Assembly: GCA_003230015.1 (NCBI GenBank)
Contig: QIGO01000185.1
Coordinates: 1 to 33,446 of the forward strand
DNA length: 33,446 bases
Origin: Alphaproteobacteria bacterium
GTDB lineage: Bacteria > Pseudomonadota > Alphaproteobacteria > UBA6615
Direction: 5' to 3'
The notes under the pieces were generated by a model, which ran no database searches, was not told where the DNA came from, and worked only from the letters and a program-made list of their open reading frames with translations. The position numbers were made by a program, and so were the translations under genes. Every line of letters starts with the position of its first letter. Positions within the stretch are counted from its first letter, which is position 1. Below, in pieces: positions 1 to 10,024 of the stretch.

Positions 1-654
1 GTTCAAATGAAGATGGTTCTGCGCAACCGCAACGGTGACGCCAGCACCCGCGAGCTTCGCCTTAGTACCCTCGAGGTCACCGACCCGGGGTTCGGCGACC
101 GCAGCCTCCTTATTTTCGACAAGCCCCGGGATATCGAGGGCACGGCCTTTTTGTCCCACACCCGGGTTTCCGAGCCCGACGATCAGTGGCTCTATCTTCC
201 CGCACTCAAGCGCGTCAAACGCATCTCCTCCGCCAACAAATCCGGTCCCTTCGTCGGCAGTGAGTTCGCCTATGAAGACCTGCTCAGCCAGGAGGTTGAT
301 AAATACCGGTACAAATGGCTGCGCGACGAACCTTGCGGCGACCTCGAATGTTTCGTCTTCGAACGCTACCCGGTCTACGAGAACTCTGGTTACACCAAGC
401 ATGTTGTCTGGGTTGACAAGGAAGAGTACCGCATCGCGCGCATCGACTACTACGATCGCAAGGAGAGCCTGCTGAAAACACTGCTTCTGTCCGACTACCA
501 ACAATATTTGGACAAATATTGGCGCGCCGGCACCCTGGAGATGGAAAACCTTCAAACCGGCAAGAGCACCTCACTGGTATTCAATGATTACCGATTCAAG
601 ATTGGTCTCGATGACAATGACTTTGCTTCCAACCGCCTCAAGCGCGTTCGTTAA
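1..654 (+). CDS. LolA-like outer membrane lipoprotein-sorting protein (5' end outside window)
   Basis: Open frame from base 1 (VQMKMVLRNRNGD...). Motifs such as DQWLYLPALKRVKRI and GSEFAYEDL are typical of the LolA-like family usually encoded next to RND/MMPL exporters. Confidence 0.8.
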   Translation, partial: VQMKMVLRNRNGDASTRELRLSTLEVTDPGFGDRSLLIFDKPRDIEGTAFLSHTRVSEPDDQWLYLPALKRVKRISSANKSGPFVGSEFAYEDLLSQEVDKYRYKWLRDEPCGDLECFVFERYPVYENSGYTKHVVWVDKEEYRIARIDYYDRKESLLKTLLLSDYQQYLDKYWRAGTLEMENLQTGKSTSLVFNDYRFKIGLDDNDFASNRLKRVR

Positions 655-669
655 CAGCCGCGCGTCTAG

Positions 670-1947
670 ATGTCCCGATCTCCGAGCACATCCGCCAACA
701 TGTCGCGCTGGGCACACTCCCCTACGGGCCTCGGGTTAGCGGGGGAGAGCCTTCTATTGCTGGCTCTTGCGGTCCTGACCGCCACTGCCGCCGCCTCGGC
801 GGGTGAACTCGATATCGAAGGCTCAATCGCGCCCGAATTACGGCTATTTCCCAACAAACCGGCCTTTGCCGGCCAGGATAGCACCACGCTTTCCCCCTCG
901 ATCGCCTTTCAAGTGGAAGTTGTGTATGAGACGGAGAGTGGTAACGACCGTCTGACATTCTCTCCCTTTGTGCGCCTCGACGCCGACGACAACGGCCGCA
1001 CCCACGCCGACATCAGAACCGCCAGCTGGCTCCACATCGCCGATAAATGGGACACCGTAATCGGTATCGACAAGGTATTTTGGGGTGTTACCGAAGCGCG
1101 CCACCTCGTCGACATCATCAACCAGGACGATGCGGTTGAGGACATCGACGGCGAGGACAAGCTCGGCCAGCCGATGATCAACGCCAACCTGCTGTTTGAA
1201 AACACCACGGTCAGCCTGTTCATTCTGCCGGGCTTTCGCGAGCGCCGTTTCCGCGAGGACAGCGCCCGTCTAAGCGGCCGCTTTCCCATCGACGACAACA
1301 ACCCGGTTTTTGAGTCCGGCGCCGGCCGCCGCAACATCGACGTCGCCGCGCGGGTCAGTCAAACCATCGGCGATTGGGATATCGGCCTGTCTTATTTCAA
1401 CGGCACCAGTCGTGAGCCCAGCTTCTTCGCCAGCACCGATAATGACGGCAACACGGTTCTATTCCCCCGCTATGAACAGATCGATCAGATCGGCCTCGAC
1501 CTCCAGCTTACGACGGAACGTATCCTCTGGAAGCTCGAGGCCATTACCCGCAGCGGCCACGGCAGCCGCTTTTTCGCCGCCGTCGGCGGCCTCGAATACA
1601 CCCTCTTTGGCATCTTCGACAGCAACGCCGATCTCGGCCTGCTCGCCGAATATCTCTATGACGGCCGTGACGAACAGGGCGTCCCCCCTACCCTCGCCGA
1701 TGACGACGTCTTTCTCGGCGCCCGCCTTGTCCTCAATGACGAACCCGACACCCAGGGCCTCATCGGCGCCATCATCGACCGCCGCACCCAAGCCACACTA
1801 TTCTCACTCGAGGCCGAGCGCCGGCTCGGCAACGCCTGGAAAATAGAGTTGGAGGGCCGCTTCTTAGTCAATATCCCCGACGATGATCTCGCCGCCGGTA
1901 TCCGCGATGACGACAGTATCACCCTGCGCCTGACGCGCTTCTTCTAA
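670..1947 (+). CDS. Putative outer-membrane beta-barrel protein
   Basis: 425-aa ORF, N-terminal signal-like segment, alternating hydrophobic/polar strands, C-terminal aromatic residue (LTLRLTRFF-like end). Follows the LolA-like gene. Confidence 0.65.
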   Translation: MSRSPSTSANMSRWAHSPTGLGLAGESLLLLALAVLTATAAASAGELDIEGSIAPELRLFPNKPAFAGQDSTTLSPSIAFQVEVVYETESGNDRLTFSPFVRLDADDNGRTHADIRTASWLHIADKWDTVIGIDKVFWGVTEARHLVDIINQDDAVEDIDGEDKLGQPMINANLLFENTTVSLFILPGFRERRFREDSARLSGRFPIDDNNPVFESGAGRRNIDVAARVSQTIGDWDIGLSYFNGTSREPSFFASTDNDGNTVLFPRYEQIDQIGLDLQLTTERILWKLEAITRSGHGSRFFAAVGGLEYTLFGIFDSNADLGLLAEYLYDGRDEQGVPPTLADDDVFLGARLVLNDEPDTQGLIGAIIDRRTQATLFSLEAERRLGNAWKIELEGRFLVNIPDDDLAAGIRDDDSITLRLTRFF

Positions 1948-1976
1948 AGCTGTCCGCATAGCTGGCGCCAGGCCCG

Positions 1977-2444
1977 CTAACCCGATAGTTCGCCCGTGAT
2001 CACATAGGACAGCGCCTGCACCACCTGCTCGGGCGTCTCGGCGACCGCAAGGGCGGCGCCATCCACTTCCTTCAGCGCATGAGTGAGACTCGGATCGTGC
2101 AGCGTAATGATCGCTTTGCCCAAGGCCGCGGCGTAACCTGCATCGAAGGCCGCGTTCCACTGCCGGTACTTCTCCCCGAACCGAACCACCACCACATCGG
2201 CCTTGTCGATCAAGACGCGCGTACGCACGGCATTCAGCCGCGCGCCTTTATGGTCATGCCAGAACGCCTTCTCTTCGGCGCCAAGGATTTTCACGCCTGC
2301 ATCATCGCTAGTCCCATGGTCGCTCACCGGCCCCGACAGCATGATCGGCAGCCCCGCCGCCGCGACCCCGGCACGAATAACCTCGCGCCAGTCGGAATGA
2401 ATCTCGCCTGATAAATAGACCCGCCAACTCTCCGACTGTTTCAA
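1977..2444 (-). CDS. YtoQ family protein
   Basis: WRVYLSGEIHSDWREVI ... DKADVVVVRFGEKYRQWNAAFDAGYAAALGK matches the YtoQ / nucleoside 2-deoxyribosyltransferase-like fold family. Confidence 0.8.
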   Translation of the reverse strand: MKQSESWRVYLSGEIHSDWREVIRAGVAAAGLPIMLSGPVSDHGTSDDAGVKILGAEEKAFWHDHKGARLNAVRTRVLIDKADVVVVRFGEKYRQWNAAFDAGYAAALGKAIITLHDPSLTHALKEVDGAALAVAETPEQVVQALSYVITGELSG

Positions 2445-2458
2445 CGCATTACCTCCAA

Positions 2459-3667
2459 TTATTCTGCCGCGACCGCGTCACTATCGCGCCGTGCCGGTCC
2501 CGCCGACGGCAACAGCGAGACCACCAGGACAACCGCTGCCGCCGCCGTCCCCAACAACATGAACAAGACCTCGAAACTACCGGTGCGGCGCTGTATCAAC
2601 GCCACCAGTTCAATCGCCAAGGGCGCCAACCCGAACGCCAGCACGAACTTCGCGCCAAACGCCAGACCGTGGTATTTGGCCGGCGTAAAATGAGCCAGCA
2701 ACATATTCTCGGCCGGCAATGACGCCGCGTTGCTCGAAACCAGGAACAGCGCCAGCAGCACCAGCGGCGCCCCGCCGATCTGTGCCATCAGCCACAACAA
2801 CGGCGCCTGCAGCACCCAGCTCATGATATAAACGAGTTTAAGCGGCAACCGATCGGACAACGCCCCGCCCAGGAGTTGGGCAAGGGCCGAAAACGCATAC
2901 ACCGCGAACACCGACGCACCGACACCGAACACACGGTCGTCGAAAAAATCCGACAGCCGCCCGGCAAACAATTTTGGCATCACCGTTTGCATGGATTGGA
3001 AAACGATCCCGGTGACCGAAACCGTCAGCAGCAAAATTACCACGGCGCGGACACGGCCGTCATAGCCAGCCGATTTCTGCGCCACGGGCGCCGCCTTGGC
3101 CTCGCGTATCCGGCCTGTTACCACGAAACCCAGCATCACCAGACCCGTCACGACGCTGCTCGCGCCGGGTATGATAAACGCCGCCCGCCAACTCAACAGG
3201 TCGATCAGCCCACCCGATACCAGTGCCGCCAGCCCAACGCCGAGAAGACCGAATATGCCGTTCAAAGCCAACGCCATGCCGACACTGCGCCGCGCCGAAC
3301 GGATGACCCAGGGAATACCCACCGGGTGATAGATCGCCGCGAACGCGCCGATACCGGCCAGCGTCAGCAGCATACTGCCCGGCCCGTCCGCCAGCCCCGA
3401 AAGGATCGCGGTCACCCCCATGCCAAGGAAAAACACCACCATCATGCCCGGCGCGCTCCACCGGTCGGCAAGCCAGCCCGCCGGCAGCGCCAGTACCCCG
3501 ACCAGCAAAGCCGCCGGCGTCCACAGCCGGATCAGTTCGTAGAATGGTTGATCCCACACACCCTCGATGGCGATCACGATGGTGAAGTAGAACGCCGTGA
3601 ACATATGAATATAGGCATGGCCGATACTGGAGAAGATCAGCGACAATCGTGACGACGTTTTATCCAC
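2459..3667 (-). CDS. MFS transporter
   Basis: 402 aa, about 12 hydrophobic segments; GWLADRWSAPGMM motif after TM2. Confidence 0.85.
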   Translation of the reverse strand: MDKTSSRLSLIFSSIGHAYIHMFTAFYFTIVIAIEGVWDQPFYELIRLWTPAALLVGVLALPAGWLADRWSAPGMMVVFFLGMGVTAILSGLADGPGSMLLTLAGIGAFAAIYHPVGIPWVIRSARRSVGMALALNGIFGLLGVGLAALVSGGLIDLLSWRAAFIIPGASSVVTGLVMLGFVVTGRIREAKAAPVAQKSAGYDGRVRAVVILLLTVSVTGIVFQSMQTVMPKLFAGRLSDFFDDRVFGVGASVFAVYAFSALAQLLGGALSDRLPLKLVYIMSWVLQAPLLWLMAQIGGAPLVLLALFLVSSNAASLPAENMLLAHFTPAKYHGLAFGAKFVLAFGLAPLAIELVALIQRRTGSFEVLFMLLGTAAAAVVLVVSLLPSAGPARRDSDAVAAE

Positions 3668-3710
3668 GGCTCAAACAGCTTTCCCGGCAGCGGCCACCAA
3701 GGGACCATCC

Positions 3711-4094
3711 ATGATCATCGACAGGCTCGATCATTTCGTTCTTACAGTCACGTCAATTGAGGCCACGAGCGAGTTTTACGCCCGAATTCTTGGCATGCGG
3801 CCCGAAACCTTCGGTGACGGCCGCAAGGCTCTGGCTTTTGGCGGCCAGAAGATCAATCTGCATCAGGCGGCGGCGGAGTTTCTGCCCAAGGCGGCGCGCC
3901 CGACCCCCGGCAGTGCCGATTTTTGCCTGATCTCGGCCACCCCGCTGGCCGAGGTAATGGCTCATTTGCAGACTCTCGGCATACCCATAGAGGCCGGCCC
4001 GGTCGCCCGCACCGGCGCCACCGGCCCGATCCGCTCGATCTATCTGCGCGACCCCGACGGCAACCTCATCGAGATCGCGGAATATCAAAAGTAG
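3711..4094 (+). CDS. VOC family (glyoxalase/bleomycin resistance-like) protein
   Basis: DRLDHFVLTVTSIEATSEFYARILGM ... IYLRDPDGNLIEIAEY is the VOC signature. Confidence 0.9.
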   Translation: MIIDRLDHFVLTVTSIEATSEFYARILGMRPETFGDGRKALAFGGQKINLHQAAAEFLPKAARPTPGSADFCLISATPLAEVMAHLQTLGIPIEAGPVARTGATGPIRSIYLRDPDGNLIEIAEYQK

Positions 4095-4198
4095 CGACCA
4101 CATAACCCGCACCAGCCCTCTGCCGGGGGTTCTCCTTGGCGCCCCCGTGGATCTAATCTAGTCTCATAGCCTGAAATGTCCCACACGGGGCCAAAGGA

Positions 4199-4510
4199 AT
4201 GACAAGGGCGGACAAACCACCGGTTCGGGGCAACGTCATCCCCCTTGAATTACCGCGCCAACCGCAAATTCAATCGACCCCGGCCGTACCGCGCCCCACC
4301 GCCGCTCAGCGCGATTGGTTGAGCCGCGGCCTCTCCCAGCCCAGCGGCAAACTGCCCCTCTTCGACGAACTCGGCGCCCGCATCAAGACCCGGACCATAA
4401 AAAGCTGCATCCGCCAAGGCTGGGCCGAGCCCTGGTTCGACAACCCGCTCAAGCCTGATTGGCTCATCTGCAAATTGACGGCCGCCGGCCGCGAGGCCCT
4501 GCAAGGTTGA
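4199..4510 (+). CDS. Hypothetical protein (103 aa)
   Basis: Intact ORF in an otherwise uncovered gap; C-terminal half (TRTIKSCIRQGWAEPWFDNPLKPDWLICKLTAAGREAL) looks winged-helix-like. Confidence 0.6.
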   Translation: MTRADKPPVRGNVIPLELPRQPQIQSTPAVPRPTAAQRDWLSRGLSQPSGKLPLFDELGARIKTRTIKSCIRQGWAEPWFDNPLKPDWLICKLTAAGREALQG

Positions 4511-4522
4511 CCGGAGAGGGGC

Positions 4523-5230
4523 TTACTCCAGTTCAAACACCACCAAGACGTTGACCGACAGCACTTGTTCGCCCGGCATCAGTGGCACCGCGTCGGCAAA
4601 AGCGACTTCGGCCCGAAACGCCCGTTGCGGCAAAGGACCGCCACCCTCCTGTATCGAAAGCACGCGCCCCAGTTCGACCCCGGCAGCCTCTGCCAGCAGC
4701 GCGGCTTTACGGCGCGCATCGGCAATCGCCGCGATCCGTGCTTCATCGAGAGCGGAGCCCGGATCATCCACCCGAAACGAGACGCCGCCAACTTGATTGG
4801 CCCCCAGCCCCACGAGCGTATCGAGGATCGTGCCGGCCAGAGCGACATCACGCAGCCGCACCAGCACCTGATTGCTGACCTGGAAGCCAACCACCGGCGG
4901 CACTTCCGCCGAGCCGGGCTTGCGGCTGCCATAGAGCGGCGACACGGAAAATGATTGTGTCTGTACGTCCGGGGCCACGATCCCGCGCTCGGCCAGCCCC
5001 TCGATGACCCGCCCCACGGCGGCCGAATTTATGCTGAGAGCCGCCTCGGCGGTTTTCGCCTGGCTCACCACCCCGGTCCTGATCTCCGCCAAATCCGGCG
5101 CGACGGTCACTTCCCCGCGCCCGGTCACCGAAATAACCTGATCCGGCTCACTGTCGGCGCGCGCCACCCCGGCCAGCGGCAAGCCCAGAACCAGGCTCAC
5201 CAACAGGGCGCCATACCAATTCCGCTTCAT
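4523..5230 (-). CDS. SIMPL (DUF541) domain periplasmic protein
   Basis: Start at MKRNWYGALLVSLVLG (signal peptide); ISVTGRGEVTVAPDLAEIRTGV is the SIMPL signature. The longer ORF to 5350 would run into the tRNA. Confidence 0.85.
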   Translation of the reverse strand: MKRNWYGALLVSLVLGLPLAGVARADSEPDQVISVTGRGEVTVAPDLAEIRTGVVSQAKTAEAALSINSAAVGRVIEGLAERGIVAPDVQTQSFSVSPLYGSRKPGSAEVPPVVGFQVSNQVLVRLRDVALAGTILDTLVGLGANQVGGVSFRVDDPGSALDEARIAAIADARRKAALLAEAAGVELGRVLSIQEGGGPLPQRAFRAEVAFADAVPLMPGEQVLSVNVLVVFELE

Positions 5231-5305
5231 GCTCCACCCATTTTTATGGCCACGCCGGCTCGCACCCGCGAGCCCACCAGAATAGTGGCGAAATGTGGGG
5301 ACAAT

Positions 5306-5382
5306 TGGTCGGGACGCCCGGATTCGAACCGGGGACCTCCACCTCCCCATGGTGGCGCGCTACCAGGCTGCGCTACGCCCCG
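5306..5382 (-). tRNA. tRNA-Pro (anticodon GGG)
   Basis: Reverse complement CGGGGCGTAGCGCAGCCTGGTAGCGCGCCACCATGGGGAGGTGGAGGTCCCCGGTTCGAATCCGGGCGTCCCGACCA: 7-bp acceptor stem, 5-bp anticodon stem CCACC/GGTGG, loop ATGGGGA, GGTTCGAATCC T-arm, encoded CCA. Confidence 0.97.
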
Positions 5383-5465
5383 ACCGTGAAGGCCCGGACT
5401 ATAGGCCCGAGCCGCGAAGCTGGCAATGCGCGCAATGCCCCGCTTGTGTTCCATCAATGGAATAT

Positions 5466-5481
5466 ACTAGTCTATACAAGT
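5466..5481. promoter_or_regulatory. Putative HutC/GntR-type operator upstream of the regulator gene
   Basis: ACTAGTCTATACAAGT: 12/16 positions palindromic and contains GT-N-TA-N-AC, the HutC-subfamily GntR operator core; 26 bp upstream of the start codon. Confidence 0.6.
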
Positions 5482-5506
5482 AACCGGAGACGACAGGAGC
5501 AGCGGC

Positions 5507-6298
5507 GTGTTGCGACAGGTCAAGGGCAATGCCTCGGCACCCCAACCTCTCTACCGGCAGATCAAGGACTATGTCCTCACCCATATGCGCTCGGGTGAAT
5601 GGCCTGCGGGCACGCGTGTCCCCTCTGAAAACCAGCTTGTCCGCCAGCTCGGCGTCAGCCGCATGACCGTCAACCGCGCGTTGCGCGAACTGGAGCAGGA
5701 AGGTTTTCTCTCCCGCCTCCATGGTGTCGGCACCTTCGTCAAGGATCCCCCCCATCAGACCAGCCTGCTGGAGCTGCGCAACATCGCCCAGGAGATCCGC
5801 GACCGCGGCAACAAGCATACCGCCAAAGTCATCCTGCGCGAGGCCATTGCCGCCCCCGACAGCCTCGCGCGTCGTTTCGATACAGCGCCCGGATCGAACC
5901 TTTTCCACATTGTCCTCGTCCATCTGGAGAATGACAGTCCCGTCCAGATCGAAGACCGTCACGTCAATCCCGCCATTGCCCCGCATTTCCTCGAACAGGA
6001 TTTCACCACTCTCACCCCGACCGAATATCTCGTTTCGGTCGCACCGGTTGACGAGCTCGAACATGTCGTCCAGGCAAGCATGCCGACCTTGCGCCAGCAG
6101 GAACTGCTCGACATCGAACCCACCGAGCCATGCCTGGTCTTGAACCGCCGCAGTTGGTCCTGGAACCAGGTCGCCTCGGTGGTCGCCCTGATCTATCCTG
6201 CCAACCGTTACCAATTGCGCGGACGCTACCGCACATCGCCCACGGGCGGCTTCGCCGGGCAAAGCAGGCATGAGCCCCACAAAGTTCACCAAAACTGA
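5507..6298 (+). CDS. GntR/HutC-family (UTRA domain) transcriptional regulator, possibly HutC
   Basis: PLYRQIKDYVLTHMRSGEWPAGTRVPSENQLVRQLGVSRMTVNRALRELEQEGFLSRLHGVGTFV wHTH plus UTRA domain (...LVHLENDSPVQIEDRHVNP...). Confidence 0.9.
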   Translation: MLRQVKGNASAPQPLYRQIKDYVLTHMRSGEWPAGTRVPSENQLVRQLGVSRMTVNRALRELEQEGFLSRLHGVGTFVKDPPHQTSLLELRNIAQEIRDRGNKHTAKVILREAIAAPDSLARRFDTAPGSNLFHIVLVHLENDSPVQIEDRHVNPAIAPHFLEQDFTTLTPTEYLVSVAPVDELEHVVQASMPTLRQQELLDIEPTEPCLVLNRRSWSWNQVASVVALIYPANRYQLRGRYRTSPTGGFAGQSRHEPHKVHQN

Positions 6299-6328
6299 TT
6301 GAATAGGCCTAACAAGGGAGAGGCAACA

Positions 6329-7474
6329 ATGAGACTGATACAAATCGCCACCGGCACGGTGCTGGCCCTGACGCTTTTGTCAGGCGCATCCTATGCCGAA
6401 TCGGTAAAAATCGGCTTTAACGTGCCGCTGACGGGTTTTGCCGCCGCCGACGGCAAGTCCGCTCTCGGCGGTGCCGAACTCGCCGTGGCTCAGGCCAACG
6501 CTGCCGGCGGCATCGATGGCGCTCAGATAGAGCTGGTGGTTTATGACGACCAGGCATCGCCCAAGGAAGCCGTGCCCATAGCCCAAAAGCTCATTGAAAA
6601 GGATGGCGTTTCCGTCGCCGTATCCGGCAGTTATTCCGGTTCGACCCGTGCCGCCGCGGGCATTTTTCAAGAAGCCGGCGTGCCTTACATTTCCGCTTAC
6701 GCCATCCATCCCGACATCACCCGGGCCGGTAACTTCGTCTTCCGCACATCCTTTGTTGGCGAGGTTCAGGGCCGCGCCGGAGCCAAGCTTATCGGCGAGA
6801 GCCTCGGCAAGCAGAAGGTCACGATGATCACGCTGCAGAATGATTTTGGCCAATCCTTGGCTGCCGGATTTAAGGAGGCGGCGTCCAGCTTCAACATCGA
6901 AATCATCTCCGAATATGAATACAGCATCAAGGACCGCCAGTTCGGCCCCATCGTTTCCAAGATCAAGAGTGACAACCCCGACGCCATCTATGCCTCCGGC
7001 TATTTCTTCACCGCCGGGCCGCTGGTCAGCCAGCTTCGCGCCGCCGGCATCGACGTGCCGGTCATCGGTCAGGAGGGTTACGACTCGCAAAAATTCATCG
7101 AGATTGCCGGACCGGCTTCCGAAGGCACCATCATCACCACCTCTCTTGACCGCGACTCGACCTCGGCCGAAACCATGTCGTTCATCGCCGCGTTCGAGGA
7201 GGCAACCGGACAGAAAGTGGACATGGTTGCCGCTTCCGCCCACACGGCTTTGAAGGTCGCCATTGCCGCCCTGCAGGTCGCCGGCCCCCATGACGCCGCG
7301 GCCATCCGCGATGCCATCGCGGCCACCGAACTGACCGCGTCCACCGGCAGTATTTCGTTCAACGACCTTGGCGAGGTCCGCAAGGACGTTCAGGTACAAA
7401 TCGTCAAGGACGGCAATTGGCGCTTTTATTCCGTCATCAGTGACCCGGACTTGCTGGCGCCGCCGACTCTCTAG
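6329..7474 (+). CDS. Branched-chain amino acid-type ABC transporter substrate-binding protein
   Basis: Start MRLIQIATGTVLALTLLSGASYA (signal peptide) after a GGGAGAGG RBS; VKIGFNVPLTGFAAADGKSALGGAELAV typical of the LivJ/Peripla_BP_6 family. Confidence 0.93.
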   Translation: MRLIQIATGTVLALTLLSGASYAESVKIGFNVPLTGFAAADGKSALGGAELAVAQANAAGGIDGAQIELVVYDDQASPKEAVPIAQKLIEKDGVSVAVSGSYSGSTRAAAGIFQEAGVPYISAYAIHPDITRAGNFVFRTSFVGEVQGRAGAKLIGESLGKQKVTMITLQNDFGQSLAAGFKEAASSFNIEIISEYEYSIKDRQFGPIVSKIKSDNPDAIYASGYFFTAGPLVSQLRAAGIDVPVIGQEGYDSQKFIEIAGPASEGTIITTSLDRDSTSAETMSFIAAFEEATGQKVDMVAASAHTALKVAIAALQVAGPHDAAAIRDAIAATELTASTGSISFNDLGEVRKDVQVQIVKDGNWRFYSVISDPDLLAPPTL

Positions 7475-7480
7475 CGACTT

Positions 7481-7532
7481 AACCTGCCCAGCCCTATCGC
7501 AACGGTTGATCATGCGTTTGGCTGGGCAGGTT
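7481..7532 (+). promoter_or_regulatory. Intercistronic hairpin between substrate-binding protein and permease genes
   Basis: Perfect 13-bp inverted repeat AACCTGCCCAGCC (7481-7493) / GGCTGGGCAGGTT (7520-7532), 26-nt loop, no following T-tract. Confidence 0.7.
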
Positions 7533-7564
7533 CCCAACGACGATAGGACAGGCAAGTCGGTGCC

Positions 7565-8428
7565 ATGCTGTCTGTAGAGCTTTTTGTTCAGGGCATAGTC
7601 CAGGGCAGCATCTACGCTTTGATCGCCCTCGGACTGACCCTCGTATACGGGCTGCTACGCATTCTTCACGTCGCTCATGCCGCCCTGTTCACCCTTGGCG
7701 CTTATATCGGCGTCCTTGTCACCAACCAGACCGGCAGCCTGCCCCTGGCCCTGGCGGCCGCCGCCCTTTTCGCCGGTTTCGTCGGCATGGCCATTTACAA
7801 ACTGGCCTACGAACCGCTGCTCTCGCGCCCCCCCTACATCGCCCTCATCGCCTCAATCGCCCTTTTCATCGCCTCCGAGGAGATTTACCGGATAACCTTT
7901 GGCCCCTATGGGCTCTCCTTTGTCGATCCGCCGTTGCAGGGTCAAATCCAACTATTCTCCGGTTTCTATTTGAAACATGGCGAAGTCCTGGTCATCGGCC
8001 TCTCGGTAACACTGCTGGGCTTGCTCGCCTGGCTTTCCTCGAGCACCCGCACCGGCATCGCCTGGCGCGCCACCGTCACCGACCCCGAGATCGCCCAGGC
8101 TTGCGGCGTCAATATCCAAAGCGTGCGATATCTCAATTTCTTCATCGGTTCCGCCTTGGCCGCCATCGCCGGCGTCCTCGTCGCCCTGCTCAACAATTTG
8201 GTCGAACCCACCATGGGCAGCGTGCCGTCATACAAGGCCCTCGCCATCATCGTCCTTGGCGGTTTAGGCAGCATTCGCGGCACCCTCCTGGCCGCCATGG
8301 CGCTTGGCGTCATCGAAGCCTTTGGCACCATATATATTGGCCGCATGCTCGACCGCGACGCCATCGCTTTTGCGTTTCTGATCGCGGTTCTCATGGTCCG
8401 CCCCCGCGGCTTGCTAGGCGCGCGTTGA
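7565..8428 (+). CDS. Branched-chain amino acid-type ABC transporter permease (LivH-like)
   Basis: FVQGIVQGSIYALIALGLTLVYGLLRILHVAHAALFTLGAY ... IIVLGGLGSIRGTLLAA. Confidence 0.93.
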   Translation: MLSVELFVQGIVQGSIYALIALGLTLVYGLLRILHVAHAALFTLGAYIGVLVTNQTGSLPLALAAAALFAGFVGMAIYKLAYEPLLSRPPYIALIASIALFIASEEIYRITFGPYGLSFVDPPLQGQIQLFSGFYLKHGEVLVIGLSVTLLGLLAWLSSSTRTGIAWRATVTDPEIAQACGVNIQSVRYLNFFIGSALAAIAGVLVALLNNLVEPTMGSVPSYKALAIIVLGGLGSIRGTLLAAMALGVIEAFGTIYIGRMLDRDAIAFAFLIAVLMVRPRGLLGAR

Positions 8429-8430
8429 GC

Positions 8431-9274
8431 ATGGCCTACGAAATAACCCTGCTCACCACCATGGCGATCAGCGTCCTCTTTGCCCTAAGCCTGAATTTCA
8501 TCAGCGGCTTCTGCGGCCAGATCAGCCTCGGCCACGCGGCATTCCTGGGCACCGGCGCCTATACTTCCGCCCTGCTCACCAAAGCCTCGGTACCGTTTCT
8601 CTTAACCCTTCCCCTCGCCGCCATGACAGCCGCGTTGCTGGGCGTGCTCGTCGGCCTGACCAGTCTGCGCGTTCGCCATGACTTTCTTGCCATCACCACC
8701 ATGGGTGTGGCCTTTCTATTCGTCGGCATTGTCCGCCAGCAGGATTTTCTGGGTGGCGAGATCGGTGTTTCCGGAATTCCCCCGACCGGCTTGGGCCGCG
8801 TCGGTTTTTTGATCCTTGCCATCTCCCTCGCCGCCGCTTTTGCCGCCTTCTCGCTCTATGTTCGCCGATCCTGGATGGGTTTCGTCTTTAAGTCCATTGC
8901 CGACAACGAGGATGTGGCCCGGCTTCTGGGCATCGACGTGCCACGCTACAAGCTCGCCGCCTTCGTCGTCGGCACGGCGGTCGCCGGCGTCGCCGGTGCG
9001 CTTTATGCCCATCATTTCCGCTTCCTCGCCCCTGACAGCTTCGGCTTTATTGAGTCCGTCAGCGTTCTTGCGATGGTCATTGTCGGCGGCATCGGATCGG
9101 TTTGGGGTGTCGCCTTCGCCGCCGCCATCCTCAGCGTCTTGCCCCTGATGTTCCAATTCGTCAATGACTTCAAACTCCTGCTCTACAGCGCCCTCCTCTT
9201 TGCCATGATGCGATTTTCACCCGACGGCGTCGCCGGCTTGGTCCGCCGATTTCTCGTAACAGGCCCCCGCAACC

Positions 9275-9282
<8 letters not shown>
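8431..9282 (+). CDS. Branched-chain amino acid-type ABC transporter permease (LivM-like)
   Basis: Start MAYEITLLTTMAIS; LSLNFISGFCGQISLGHAAFLGTGAYTSALL ... VIVGGIGSVWGVAFAA. Confidence 0.93.

Positions 9283-10023
<741 letters not shown>

Positions 10024-10024
<1 letters not shown>

Noticed and set aside
2876-3652. 258-aa plus-strand ORF opposite the MFS gene
   Set aside because: Antisense to a well-supported MFS CDS; composition (Arg/His/Gln-rich) is typical of shadow ORFs in GC-rich DNA.
5293-5598. ORFs crossing the tRNA-Pro gene (e.g. MWGQLVGTPGFEPGTSTSPWW)
   Set aside because: Classic spurious translation of a tRNA gene (GFEPGTSTSP-like peptide).
5399-6343. 314-aa minus-strand ORF opposite the GntR regulator
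   Set aside because: Shadow ORF; the plus-strand GntR/UTRA protein is clearly recognisable.
6380-7555. 391-aa minus-strand ORF opposite the substrate-binding protein gene
   Set aside because: Shadow ORF caused by codon bias of the real LivJ-like gene.
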